From: Plectosphaerella cucumerina | Lineage: Eukaryota > Ascomycota > Sordariomycetes > Glomerellales > Plectosphaerellaceae | Assembly (NCBI GenBank): GCA_020746995.1 | Contig: JAGPXD010000004.1 | Coordinates: 2,356,001 to 2,420,000, forward strand | DNA: 64,000 bases | Direction: 5' to 3' | Shown: positions 1 to 10,104 of the stretch, one piece after another | Layout: each line of letters opens with the position of its first letter | Numbering within the stretch: position 1 is the stretch's first letter | The notes under the pieces: model-generated | What the model was told of the DNA's origin: nothing | Database searches by the model: none | Seen by the model: the letters and a program-made list of their open reading frames with translations, nothing else | Program-made: the position numbers and the translations under genes

Positions 1-1413
1 CAACAAGCCTCTCCTTGGCAGAAACGCGGTCCGTCGGGCAGGTCGAGGAGGCGGATGACCGGGAGGTTGGTTGTGTTTGGGCAAGGATATTGCAGTATGT
101 TTGCGTGTCTGCGTTGTGGCGCAGAGACTGATGAGAAGAGTCACAGCCTGTGTAGGTGCGGCCGGTCGACTGCAGGCTGGCTCGCGAAGATGGCGACAAA
201 ATTCGCCAGGCCGACAGATGGTGGTAGGAGGAGGAATAAAGGGGTGACGTGCAACCACCGTCAGCGTTGGATGGGAGTCGATGGAGATATGTACCCTCGC
301 TCGGAGACGAGGTGTGGTTGATGCCTGTGGAAAGGCTGCACGTCTCTCTGGGGCTCGCAGGGTTGCCGTACTCGGCCCCCCGTCGGTCTCTGCAAGGAAA
401 CGCCGCGCCGTGGTGTGGCACCCGTGCCCATGGTCAGCCCACGCTAGGAACAAACAACCCGCCTGATGGGAGCTTTTGATCTGTGTAAAGGGCCAAGGGC
501 CATGCAGGAAATGTTGAGTTTACCTAGAAAGGTACAACCTGGTGCGCTGGGTAGCGGGAGCTGTCGAGATTCTGGGACGCTCAAGAGACGGTTGAGAGAG
601 GGAACGGGCTTGCTCCGGCAAACCTTGAGGCTTCTCCAACGGCGCCTAGGCCTTCCGAATGGGCCCAGGCGCGCGCGGTGCATCCGGGCAGACGAGACGA
701 ATCTCTTCCCTCAAGATCGCCCGACGTCGAGGCCCGAACCAGCAAGGCAGGTAAGTAGGCGGAGGAATTGGGACATGGCGCGGCGCCGCAGAAGCACAGG
801 GTAGGGTGGGCGAAGGCAGGATGGCAGGGGTCTCTGGGCATGATCATGATAGTCGAACCATGGATCTACAGTGCTCCAGCTGCTTGATACCCGCAAGATG
901 GCATATCTGGGACGGGTGCGGCGGGCGTGGACTTCCAGGTTGGAGGGGTGTCGAGGTGGATGGAGGGTCTGGGGGCGGAAGTCGGGCTGGCGGGCTGTCT
1001 GCATGTACGTAGGAATTGGCAGGTAGGAGGTATGAAGGTAGGTACATATCTTGGCTCGCTTGGTCGCTCCAGCCCTAAGAAGAAGACGGGAGAAAGCAGG
1101 AGTGACGGGAGTGCTTGCTTGCTTCCGGCTGTGCCTGCCCCCTTCCCGCTTCTGGGGGACCTTGCAAGGGCGTTGCTCCCCTCCCATGTGACATGCGCAT
1201 CCAATGGGAGCCGTCCGGGATGTTCTCCGGAGCCTCCAACCAACCAGAAGCCCTAATGAGTCCGGGACCCCCTCCGAGGACTTGCGCGCCAGTGGTTGGG
1301 GGCGGATAGCAAGTTCCAGTCGCAGTGTCCCCGGAGTAGGCACCTTCCCGACCATGCTCGTACGAAGCACACACTGCAGGTGGTGGATGTTCAATTTGCT
1401 GCGGCCCCTCCAG

Positions 1414-1448
1414 CCCTCGCCCCTCGCCCCTCGCCCCTCGCCCCTCGC
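1414..1448 (+). repeat. Tandem repeat, five copies of CCCTCGC
   Basis: Five perfect head-to-tail copies of the 7-mer CCCTCGC run from 1414 to 1448 and trail off into CCTC. A minisatellite with a period of seven cannot keep one reading frame repeating simply. On the minus strand it creates an Arg/Gly/Glu-rich chance peptide. Confidence 0.9.
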
Positions 1449-1474
1449 CCTCACTGCTGGCTTGCCGCCCCTCA

Positions 1475-1515
1475 CCCCCCTTCCCCCTTTTCTCCCCTCT
1501 CTCTTTCCCCCTTCC
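1475..1515 (+). repeat. 41-base pure polypyrimidine tract
   Basis: Every base from 1475 to 1515 is C or T, with several C runs of four to six. Such tracts can adopt triplex or i-motif forms in vitro and often sit in fungal 5' leaders. I cannot assign it to a gene. Confidence 0.85.
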
Positions 1516-1638
1516 AAGTTGACACTGGATCCCGGTCCCCCACGGTGCCATCTTTTCTCGCTTCCAACCTGTCCTGGGGCGCGATCGCCAACTCCACGGG
1601 GCCCTATGATCATCGGAGACTCGGTTCATCAACAAAAG

Positions 1639-1654
1639 AAAAAAAAAAAAAAAA
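1639..1654 (+). repeat. Poly(A) run of 16
   Basis: An uninterrupted run of 16 A follows a short A-rich lead. It is a simple homopolymer in non-coding DNA with no sign of a retroposed element around it: no target duplication and no reverse-transcriptase frame. Confidence 0.85.
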
Positions 1655-3682
1655 GGCAGAAAAGCTCGAGTGCGGTCAAAGAAACGGACGAAACTCCGTT
1701 CCGTCAGGATGCTGCGCGCCACAAACCCAGCTGAATCGACACACTCACCTGTCACAAAAACTTCCATGCTCTGTAATACAGCCCAGGGGATCGACAAAGC
1801 ATGCCGGCGAGGGTGCGACGATGTTGTGTGTGTGGTGTGCTTGTGAGTCTGCATGCCAAGGTAACATCGTGAGCGGCTTGGCATATGTGACAGAGGCGCA
1901 ACTTGAAGGGTGGACGAAGTACGGTGCCGAGCACCCAGCACAAGCCACCTACTTGTCGTCCATGTAGGAGTGTGTAAGAAATATGCATACTGCATGTGAG
2001 TGCATAGCTCCCTTGGCTCCCAGGACGTCAGATGCCTACCTCTTAGCAGACGGCGCTCTAGACCATGCCCCATAGCACCCATAACTATGGAATCGCGCCC
2101 CTGATGTGTGAGCTGAGGTCTTGGTGGAGAGGGCGACAACAAGACCAGACCTGGACCGGCCCCGGACAACAGGGACTCGGACAAGGAGGGTCCAGTGTCC
2201 TGCGTCTCACCTCCACATGTCTTCTCCGTCCCGCACCAAGCATTTGAAGGAGCCCACCGAGCTGCAGATGCAGCTTGATATTTGCAAGCAAAAGCAGGGC
2301 CCTGCCAGGTCTGTGCTGACCGTTGACACGTACGCGCGCGCATTCCTGGTCAAGCCTTGTCCACCAGCAGAAGACGCCTGGAATCGACTCCGGGCTGTTT
2401 CCTCGAAGGAACAAAGAAAAAGAAACGAGAAAATGCGCTGGCTGATTGCCATTCATTGACTTGAGTAGAATCCTCACCCCCCTCCCGCCCCCCTCGATGC
2501 AACATTGCAACCTCCTCATCATCTCGCCGCCTGGCAAACGCCACATCTCGGGATATACGCGGCCCTATCCCCGGCCCAATCACACAGCACCCCTCGTGGC
2601 TCTCGCCGCCTTGCCCAACCCTGACCACGAGGGTGGCCACTGGCCGACCAGCCGGGAACAAGCACATATTCGGGGCCCCTCCGAGACTTCGGGTCGTCAG
2701 CCTCCTCCTGCGGGCTGACAGGCAGCGCTGATTGGCGGAGCAAGCTGCGAAGACAGCTGACCTATAAACGCCCTTCCTTGGCGACGACATGTCGGTCCTG
2801 TCCTTGGGGCGTGAGGGATGCGATGGCATGCGTCCACATCAGGGGTTCAGGCCCCCCTCCCGAAACGACGTAGCAAATCAGTCACTCCTGACGTGCTACC
2901 GCCACTCTTGCTTTTCCCCCGCCCACTTCAAGTCCGACTTGCTTGTCGTGGCGGTATGCAGAGATCTGCCGAGGCCAAGCAGGAGCTGCAGATGAGACAT
3001 GTTCGTCACCCAGAAAGTGGGAAATGGTCCGGGTTCCTGGGAGAGGGAGACGAAGGAAGCCTGCCCAGCGTTTTGATGCTTGGTGCGGGCGGTGCGATGC
3101 ATTGACACGGTGTGTTTCGGCAGAGATGCGGCTGATATTGAGCGTCGTCTAGCAAGGCACGGGGTTGGACCGGTCTGCCCCTGGGCCCAGGCGTTCTCAG
3201 AAAGAATCTTCCAGTCCAATGCTGCCCGGAGATCAAATCTCGAATGCTGCCGTCCGGCCCTACCGGTCAATGTGGAGCTGGCTATGGCTGGAACATGTGA
3301 TGTGGACGCGGACCTGACGTCCGGCCGAGGCGGACGAGACTGGACCGCGCAATAGCGGATCGTATCGTTCCCGTATCTGCCTCTCCGGACGACCCCTCTT
3401 CTTGTAAATCAGGGTACCGTAGCAGAAGATGCAGCCATCTCGCGGCTCGACCCCCTCAAACCTTGTAGCGGCCGCCTGCCTGCCTTGCCGCCATCTGTCG
3501 AAGAAACCGGCAAGCGGCCTGGGCCCTCGAGGAACCGCCAGCATGCCAAGGAGTTGGACTAAGGGTAGTGTTGCTGTTGGCTCGGTCCCATCGCGTCTCA
3601 TTGCCAGGTTGAAGATGACTGGGCGAGGCACTCAACTGGGTGGGTCGGCGCCGTATCGAGGACGACGTCTTGGCTGTCTGTC

Positions 3683-4565
3683 TCATCCTTGCTCGTCTTC
3701 TGCATCCTCAACCGTGGCGGCCTGCGGTGCCGATTGTTGTGTCTGGCCACCCAATGCCTTCAGATACCCCTCCTTTTCCAGACGGTCCGCCTCCTCTGGC
3801 TCCAATAGCCCGCCTTGCCCTTTGCCCTTGACCATCTTCGCCCGCACCACGGACGGCACAAAGGCCGAGACCGCTTCCTTGTGCAGGTCTCGGACTTGAG
3901 GTTTCGCCTCGTACACCGTCTTGGATTCGGGTTGTGGCGTCGCACTTCCTTTCTTCTTGTCACCCCCCTCACCCTCAGCTCTGGTCGCACCATCCCCATC
4001 CCTATCCTCATCCTGCTCGGCTTGTCGTCTAGCCCGGCGACGTGCCCACCATGCATCCATCACACTCTTGGGAATAGGTGGTGGCGTGTCGCGCGGCATT
4101 GGGATCTGTTTGACATCGTCGGGGACATCCTCATCGGTCGATTCCAGGTCTGCATGCCGGCGTCTCTTGCCTAGCACCCCACCCTGATGGCCAGGAGCAT
4201 CTCTTCCGCCGCGACCTTGGGTAAAGACTGGTGCCTTGTCACCGAGGGCTTCGCGCGCCTTGTTGACCGCTCTCAGCTCCTTCTCCAGTCCTTCCAGGAC
4301 CTGCTCTTCGTGGCGGGAAAGTTTGCCGCCACCGGTCGTGATGGCCTTGAGGTCGTCGATCTGGGCCTGAATCCGACCGGGGTTTCGTCTCGAGAGCTGC
4401 TCATTTCGGCGAGCCTGTACATCGGACTTTCCTGGGATCAAAGTGTTAGCAACTGCCCATCAGCTTCCTGCGAGGGAATCTTGGAGACGAACCTTTCTTG
4501 ATCGCTTTGGCCTTGTCAGCCTTGCGCTGCGCCTGGACTGGATTGTAGTTTCGTTCCTTCGCCAT
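3683..4565 (-). CDS. Wbp11-like pre-mRNA splicing factor (WW-binding protein 11 N-domain)
   Basis: Two exons, 4493-4565 and 3683-4431, are joined across a GT-AG intron at 4432-4492 and give 273 residues. The first exon supplies the start MAKERNYNPVQ and an Lys/Ala-rich segment. The second continues with the hallmark SDVQARRNEQLSRRNP and a predicted helical segment ending near ELRAVNKAREALG. That N-terminal block is the Wbp11 domain, known from nuclear spliceosome-associated proteins (human WBP11, tri-snRNP/PQBP1 partner). The rest is charged and disordered, with a short PPPIP stretch that could bind WW domains. It is shorter than animal WBP11, as usual in fungi. The exon-1 start is certain because it supplies the conserved first residues. 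It is divergently arranged with the Dbf2-type kinase. Family call is firm; the precise role in this fungus is inferred. Confidence 0.88.
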
Positions 4566-4713
4566 GCCGGGCAGCAGTGAAACGAGACGTTTGATGCTGG
4601 ACTGTCTCCTGGGTCGCGTATTCTTCGTTGAAGCAAATGAAGCTGTCGGCGTGGAGTTCTGCGATAAAGAACCAATCGCTCCTTATCGGCCTGATGTCAC
4701 TTGTCGCTCCTCC

Positions 4714-4721
4714 TCACGTGA
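4714..4721. promoter_or_regulatory. CACGTG E-box palindrome
   Basis: The palindrome TCACGTGA contains the core recognised by basic helix-loop-helix factors such as Cbf1 and USF-like proteins. It lies about 150 bases upstream of the Wbp11-like start codon. Binding is inferred from the core alone. Confidence 0.4.
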
Positions 4722-4754
4722 TCGGGCGGACATTCCTTATCGATTATTCTGGCG

Positions 4755-4767
4755 GTTGCTACGCAAC
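4755..4767. promoter_or_regulatory. X-box-like inverted repeat (RFX-type site)
   Basis: The sequence GTTGC-TAC-GCAAC is a perfect 5-base inverted repeat with a 3-base spacer. It resembles the RFX/Crt1 X-box, two GTTGC-type half sites facing each other. It lies about 190 bases upstream of the Wbp11-like start and 390 upstream of the kinase start. RFX factors in ascomycetes control cell-division and DNA-damage genes, which would fit a mitotic-exit kinase, but this is inference. Confidence 0.4.
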
Positions 4768-5080
4768 GAATGTCACTGTTGACTCCAATCAGTCTTCCTC
4801 CCCTTGTCACACCAAGGCACTTTTGACCCCACCTACCCTTTGCTCCCGTGTCGATCGCAACACACCGCCCGCCAGCGCGCTCTCACCTGCATATTTCGGC
4901 CCAATCAACCACGTCTCCCTTCCTTCGGATCACAATACTCGGACAGTCCTGCTTGCCTCCCTTGCAACGTACCATCGACCTTTCCCTTGGCCTTGCAGGA
5001 AAATCTTCAGGATTCAACCATCTATCGACGAGGGTTGGTTTTGAACCCGTACCCAGTTTCTTCCACACCGCCAACAAGTT

Positions 5081-5106
5081 ACCCATCCATCCATCCATCC
5101 ATCCAT
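5081..5106 (+). repeat. CATC tetranucleotide microsatellite
   Basis: About six copies of CATC lie in the probable 5' leader of the Dbf2-type kinase, ending some 50 bases before its ATG. Confidence 0.8.
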
Positions 5107-5157
5107 ACCCCACCAAGCCTCTTTTCTCAAGCATTGAGTAAAGTATCTCTCATCGCC

Positions 5158-7243
5158 ATGGCAAGCTTCATGGCCAACCTCTTCCCGGGAGGCCCAAAGG
5201 ACAAGCGTGACCCCGACCGTCCTAGCACACCGGTTGGCGAGGCCGATTTTCTCAACCCCGTCAGCACGCCTCAGGGCAGCCCCAGCAAGCGAACGGCCGT
5301 TCCTGGAGCTCACGATCTCCCCGAAGTTTTCGACAACGCCCTCCGGCTCAACGCAAACCCTGCACTCGAAAGCCCCGTCAAGTTTGGCCGCCCGCAGAGC
5401 GTCATCACCACACCCCTCTCGCCTTCCAAGCCCCGACCCAACCCGCTCGACGAGGCCAGCCCCAATGTGGATGATAGCGTCCTCCACAGGGCGGCTGCCT
5501 CCTCTGGCAGCCCGCTGAAGCGGCAGCATGGTCAGGAGAACGTTCCTCCCACGTCTCGCGCAGGTGCCGTCGACTCGGCTGTCCCACCCAGCCTCGCTGC
5601 CCTGTCAAGGAATGACCGCTACCAGACGCGGGACAGGCCAACGACTCCTGCTAAGAGATTCAACACCACGCGAGCTCTGACGGCAGAGGAGCGCGAGATC
5701 CTGCAGAGGCCCAATGTTCGCAGACTGGTCAACGTCACCCAGCTTTGTGAGTAGAGTAGCAATCGGGCCCTGGTATCCTCTTCTAACGTCTGGAACAGAC
5801 TTCCTCGACTACTACTTCGATCTCCTGACCTATGTCGGCTCGCGCCAGAACAGGCTTACGGCTTTCAACAACGAGTTCCCCCAGGGCGAAACCGACGAGG
5901 CGACGTATAACCAGATGTGGCAAAAGTACGCTGGCCGTGAGCGCGCCAACCTGCGAAAGCGTCGTGTCCGCCTTCGCCATGGCGATTTCCAGATCTTGAC
6001 GCAAGTTGGGCAGGGAGGCTATGGCCAGGTCTTCCTGGCGCAGAAGAAGGACACCCGTGAGGTGTGCGCGCTCAAGGTCATGAGCAAGAAGCTGCTCTTC
6101 AAGCTCGACGAAATTCGCCATGTACTCACCGAAAGAGACATTCTTACGACAGCGAAGAGCGACTGGCTCGTTCGTCTGCTGTACTCGTTCCAAGACGACA
6201 AGAGCATCTACTTGGCCATGGAGTACGTGCCGGGCGGTGACTTCCGAACGCTTCTCAACAACACCGGCGTCCTGAGCAACAGGCACGCCCGATTCTACAT
6301 TGCTGAGATGTTCTGCGCCGTCGACGCCCTTCACCAGCTTGGCTACATTCACCGCGATCTGAAGCCTGAGAACTTCCTGGTCGACTCGACTGGCCACGTC
6401 AAGCTCACCGACTTCGGCCTTGCTGCCGGCATGCTGGCACCTGCCAAGATCGAGTCCATGCGTGTGCGCCTCGAGAAGGCCTCCGAGACGTCTGTGCCCT
6501 TCGGCAAGCCGATGGATCAGCGAACCGTCGCGGAACGTCGTGAGGGCTACCAGACGATGCGCGCGCATGACGTCAACTACGCCAAGTCTATCGTAGGCTC
6601 CCCCGACTACATGGCCCCTGAGGTCCTGCGTGGAGAGGAGTACGACTTTACCGTCGACTACTGGAGTCTAGGCTGTATGCTGTTCGAAGCACTCACGGGC
6701 TTCCCTCCCTTCGCCGGCTCCACCTCGGACGAGACCTGGAGGAACTTGAAGCACTGGCGTGAGGTCCTCAAGAGGCCTGTCTGGGAGGACCCCAACTACT
6801 TCCTCAGCAACCGCACCTGGAACTTCATCACCACGTACGTACACTGCCAGCCCAGATTTTACACCGTAACCTCGCTAACCACATGCAGCTGCATCAACTC
6901 CCGGTCCCGGCGCTTCTCCAACATCCAGGATATCTACGCTCACCACTACTTCGCCGAGGTCGACTGGAAGGGACTTCGCACAACCAAGGCGCCTTTCGTC
7001 CCCGAGCTGGACTCTGAGACTGACGCCGGTTACTTCGATGACTTCACCAACGAGGCTGACATGGCCAAGTACAAGGAGGTCCACGACAAGCAGGAGGCGC
7101 TCGAAGGCATGGCGGAGCGCGAAGAGGAGATGAGCAAGGGTCTCTTTGTCGGTTTCACTTTCCGCCATCGCAAAGAACAGACCGAGGAGAGTCCCAGGAA
7201 GCCCAACCCATTCCGGGAGGACACGTTCGGCACAATGCTCTAG
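5158..7243 (+). CDS. Dbf2/SidB-type NDR-family serine/threonine kinase
   Basis: Three exons (5158-5746, 5799-6834, 6889-7243) give 659 residues. In yeast Dbf2 and Aspergillus SidB, this kinase acts with Mob1 in the mitotic-exit/septation network at spindle poles and septa. The first 195 residues are a low-complexity tail with many SP/TP sites. An NDR N-terminal regulatory segment (about 197-258) follows; in this family it binds Mob1. The kinase domain has glycine loop GQGGYGQV (267-274), Lys289, HRDLKPEN (Asp383) and DFG (401-403). The long insert before the APE motif, typical of Dbf2, ends in YAKSIVGSPDY with the activation-loop serine at about 460. The hydrophobic motif FVGFTFRHR has its phosphothreonine at about 632. 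The start ATG has a good context and follows the CATC repeat. The second intron (54 bases) has no stop and keeps frame. Confidence 0.95.
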
Positions 7244-8222
7244 GGCCGGGATTTGCACGCAGAGTCTTATGGATTGGATGAAGTCATCCGGGGGGCTGCT
7301 GACCTGGATGACCTGGGAGTAAGACTTGGGCAGTACCGGAGATCAAACAAGGAGGGCTGGGAGATGCACATGAAGCGCATCAATGATGGCTGGCGAGACT
7401 TCTCTGCTGGGATCAGCTGGTCGCCTGTGCCTCGGTAGACGGTGTTGGGACGAAAGTGAGATGGGACGGTAATGAGGCATGAACACGGTCCCTTATTGTA
7501 TTTTACTTTGTACTTGGAGTTTGCGTGGCATCTGGTTTTGCCGTCTGGCGTGGCGGGAGCGGGACTAATGAGAACCACGACTAGACGGGGGCCACGTAAG
7601 CTGAGCCGACCTGGTTTGCTTGTACAATGAATCAATTTTAGTATGGAGAAATCGACGGTGCCTGCTTCTACTCCTTGACTGTGACTTGGAGTCCTTCATC
7701 GGGGTTTGACTCGGACTCCGGAGTTGGTGAGCAGTCTGGCGGGGTTCCCCAACAAACACCCGCACGCGCACCCCGGAGTTGCTACGGACCGGAACTGCCA
7801 TCCCCTCCACCCATGACGTAGGAATACTCAATCATACTGTATTCTGGATCATTTGTACGATCGGGGCTGTGATGGGACGGTGGAGTACCAGGCCGTCACA
7901 TGTCTTGCTGACCGAACTCATTTCCGGCTTACAGCAACGAGGCGAAGATGGAAGAGAATGAGGACAGAACGCGCAATACACTTGCGTGGCGACGTGTGTT
8001 GCCTTCCGGACTTTGCGCACTGGATGAAAATTCTTCACCAACGAGTTGCGCAACTCTGCGTTGGTGTCACCGTGAGATTCTCGGTGACCGAAGGCCGGGA
8101 GATGAGGTTGATCATATAAGAACTCGGCAAGTTGTATCATATGTCCGTCTGAAGTCCGTTCCGGTTTCATCGGCCACATTACCATCATATAAGCCATCGA
8201 GCCCTGTCTGCCATTCTTGACA
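7244..8222. other. Intergenic, kinase 3' end and promoter of small secreted-protein gene
   Basis: I see no gene. The first part is the presumed 3' untranslated region of the kinase, and the last part is the promoter of the gene starting at 8223. Short open frames here match no family. Confidence 0.6.
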
Positions 8223-8995
8223 ATGTTGACTTCAAGCATCTACACCATCCTGGGATTCGTAGTCGTTGCCAAGGGGCTTCTCTCAGACGACAACTCCAAA
8301 GACAACAAGCAATGGGGCCCCTGGGGAGAAGGCAGTGGCCGCAGTCCATCCTGCGCAGTATGTCTTCCTCCTGACCAATTTTCTGACACATTCTCACATG
8401 AAAATAGTCTTCCTGCGTCTCCTCCTACTGGGCGTCTTCAGCGCCCGAGCCGACTGCTTTTTGCGACTCGAACAAGGAGCTGGCATCTTGCCTCTCCTCG
8501 GCATGCAGTTCTGATCCACCTGCTCTCGAAACTTTCGCATCGGCCTGCTCCCGTCTGTCCAGCTGCAGCAGCGCTGGTACATTTACATACTCAGGGGGCC
8601 CAGGATGGCACAGAGGCGAGAATGGCGGCGTACCCTCTCCAACAGCGGTCGTGACTGTGACTGGATGTCCCTGGGATGACGATCTCTGGGGGTTCAGTCA
8701 GGGTCCAAACGATGGCGAGGGTCCTTGGGGCGACTGGGGATCTGGTTGGAAATATACCACGTCCACGGAGACAATCACCGTGACGCAGGATTCTGGTAGC
8801 GCCACGCCGGTTGCCGTGGTTGTCGCTCATGCCGTTAGTGGAGATGAGACGAGGAAGACAACCTTGTCCGAAGCAGCGGCTTCACAGACAGGAGCAGACA
8901 GTGGAAGCGGAGCTCCTTGCAGCGAGGGCCTGGCAGGAGTCAAGGTCGTTGTCGTATGCTTGGCAGCTGCCCTGTTGATGGGCGGCTTGGTGTGA
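8223..8995 (+). CDS. Small secreted cysteine-rich protein with CFEM-like start and probable GPI anchor
   Basis: Exons 8223-8357 and 8408-8995, with a GTATGT...TAG intron of 50 bases, give 240 residues. No single open frame shows the protein whole. Residues 1-21 form a signal peptide. The next part has Cys at 44, 48, 64, 73, 78, 92, 98 and 132. It opens with PSCASSC, which fits the first part of the CFEM pattern (PxC-A-x2-C), but the CxC pair of true CFEM domains is missing. Residues about 108-165 are rich in Gly, Trp and Asp (for example CPWDDDLWGF and GPWGDWGSGW), followed by a Ser/Thr-rich spacer. The end is a hydrophobic tail after a GSGAPC segment, as in GPI-anchored fungal wall proteins. 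Role unknown: surface adhesion, haem/iron binding or effector function are possible for the class. The gene model rests on splice consensus and an uninterrupted frame. Confidence 0.78.
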
Positions 8996-9198
8996 CACAT
9001 GATAGACTATCTGTGTGAAGATCGTGATAGGCGTATGCAAAAGAATGATCATATGTCAAATAGCCGCGTCAATCTAGATACCATGCAGTCCGCAAACCAT
9101 GCCTACCAACCGCGCCAACGAAATGCACGCAAGCCTCGCCCATGTTCATTCCAATATACAACACGCCGGACAAAGGCGTCAATGCCTTGCTGGTTCAT

Positions 9199-10104
9199 CT
9201 ACAGGTCGCTGCCGGTCCAGGACTGGGCGACGCTCCACTCCTTCCAGCCCTCCTTCTCGCCGGGCAGGCGGATGGCCTCCCACTCCTCACGAGTGACGCT
9301 GTTCCACTCCTCAATGGGGATCCAGCCAATGTAGGCGCGGTCACCGAAACCACCGACGAAGTACACTGAGGTGACAACGATACGAGCCCATTCGCTCTGA
9401 TGGACGCGGTTGCCGGGCAGCCAGTACTTGGCGTCGCGGTGCTTCTTGACGAAGCACTCGGAGAGGGCCTTGGCCTCGTCGTCGCTGGGGTGGATCTTCT
9501 CGACGTAGCCGATGAGGGAGAAGCGGGGGAGATTGGCGGCCGAGTAGGGGACGGTGTCAATGGGGGCATCGTCACTGTCGTCGCCGTCATCGCCGTGGTC
9601 TTCATCGTCGTCGCCGCCGAAGAGTATGCGCTTGAGGCCATCGAGAAGACCGCCGGTAGCAGAGACGGAGCCCATGCGGTTCGAGGGCGGGTGGGGAGGG
9701 GTCCAGCGCATGGAAACGGAGATGTTGGAGCCGGCCTGAGCGTTGCGGAACGAGGTGGCGATGCTGATGGCCAGGACGGTGGGGTTTCCGACCTCCTCGC
9801 AGTCCGCGACGTAGTCCATCATGCCGATAGGGGCACCATCAAGGCCCTCAGGGCGGCGCCAGCCCTGCTCAGAGACATCCTCCTGCTTGGGCGCGGGGAA
9901 GACGGTGGCGAGGTCGCCAAGCTTGGTCAAAGCCAGGATGCGGCGGCCCATGATAGCCGACTCATACGAGGAGGGGATCTTGAAGCCCAGGCTCGCGGCA
10001 GAGACGGGGTTCTCGAAGATGTACTCCGGGTGGGGAGGGTGGGCGTCAAGCTCAAAGGCGCTGGCGGCGGCAGCCAGGCCGGAGAAGAGGATGCTGGACT
10101 TCAT
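9199..10104 (-). CDS. Secreted CREG-like protein (FMN-binding split-barrel fold)
   Basis: A single exon of 301 residues. I chose the inner ATG at 10104, not the one 33 bases upstream, because it begins directly with a signal peptide (MKSSILFSGLAAAASA). The body matches the CREG-like beta-barrel family, related to pyridoxamine-phosphate oxidase: an early helix-strand unit with ESAIMGRRILALTKLGDLAT, a GAPIGMMDYVADC strand pair and a C-terminal YFVGGFGDRAYIGWIP motif. CREG proteins are secreted glycoproteins that usually lack enzymatic activity, and their role in fungi is not established. Between barrel strands there is an acidic insert (about residues 178-192) made almost wholly of Asp, Glu, Gly and His. 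The gene is convergent with the small secreted-protein gene, about 200 bases apart. Confidence 0.85.
   Translation of the reverse strand: MKSSILFSGLAAAASAFELDAHPPHPEYIFENPVSAASLGFKIPSSYESAIMGRRILALTKLGDLATVFPAPKQEDVSEQGWRRPEGLDGAPIGMMDYVADCEEVGNPTVLAISIATSFRNAQAGSNISVSMRWTPPHPPSNRMGSVSATGGLLDGLKRILFGGDDDEDHGDDGDDSDDAPIDTVPYSAANLPRFSLIGYVEKIHPSDDEAKALSECFVKKHRDAKYWLPGNRVHQSEWARIVVTSVYFVGGFGDRAYIGWIPIEEWNSVTREEWEAIRLPGEKEGWKEWSVAQSWTGSDL

Larger units (their letters stand above)
1..3682. other. Gene-free stretch at left edge
   Basis: I see no gene here. Long open frames exist on the minus strand (about 1075-2343 and 711-1613), but their conceptual proteins are low in complexity, have no family motif and show no splice-linked continuation, so I treat them as chance frames in GC-rich DNA. 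The stretch holds a 7-mer tandem repeat, a polypyrimidine tract and a 16-base A run, listed separately. It also includes the region 3' of the Wbp11-like gene. Confidence 0.6.
4566..5157. other. Divergent promoter between Wbp11-like gene and Dbf2-type kinase
   Basis: These 592 bases lie between two divergent start codons and must hold both promoters. They contain an 8-base palindrome TCACGTGA at 4714-4721, an imperfect X-box GTTGC-N3-GCAAC at 4755-4767 and a CATC tetranucleotide repeat at about 5082-5106 in the kinase leader. No gene is seen inside. Confidence 0.7.

Noticed and set aside
1075..2343. 422-codon open frame on the minus strand
   Set aside because: Its translation is a patchwork of simple sequence and Arg/Pro/Ser-rich text with a run of Phe from the poly(A) tract; no family motif, no splice-linked neighbour.
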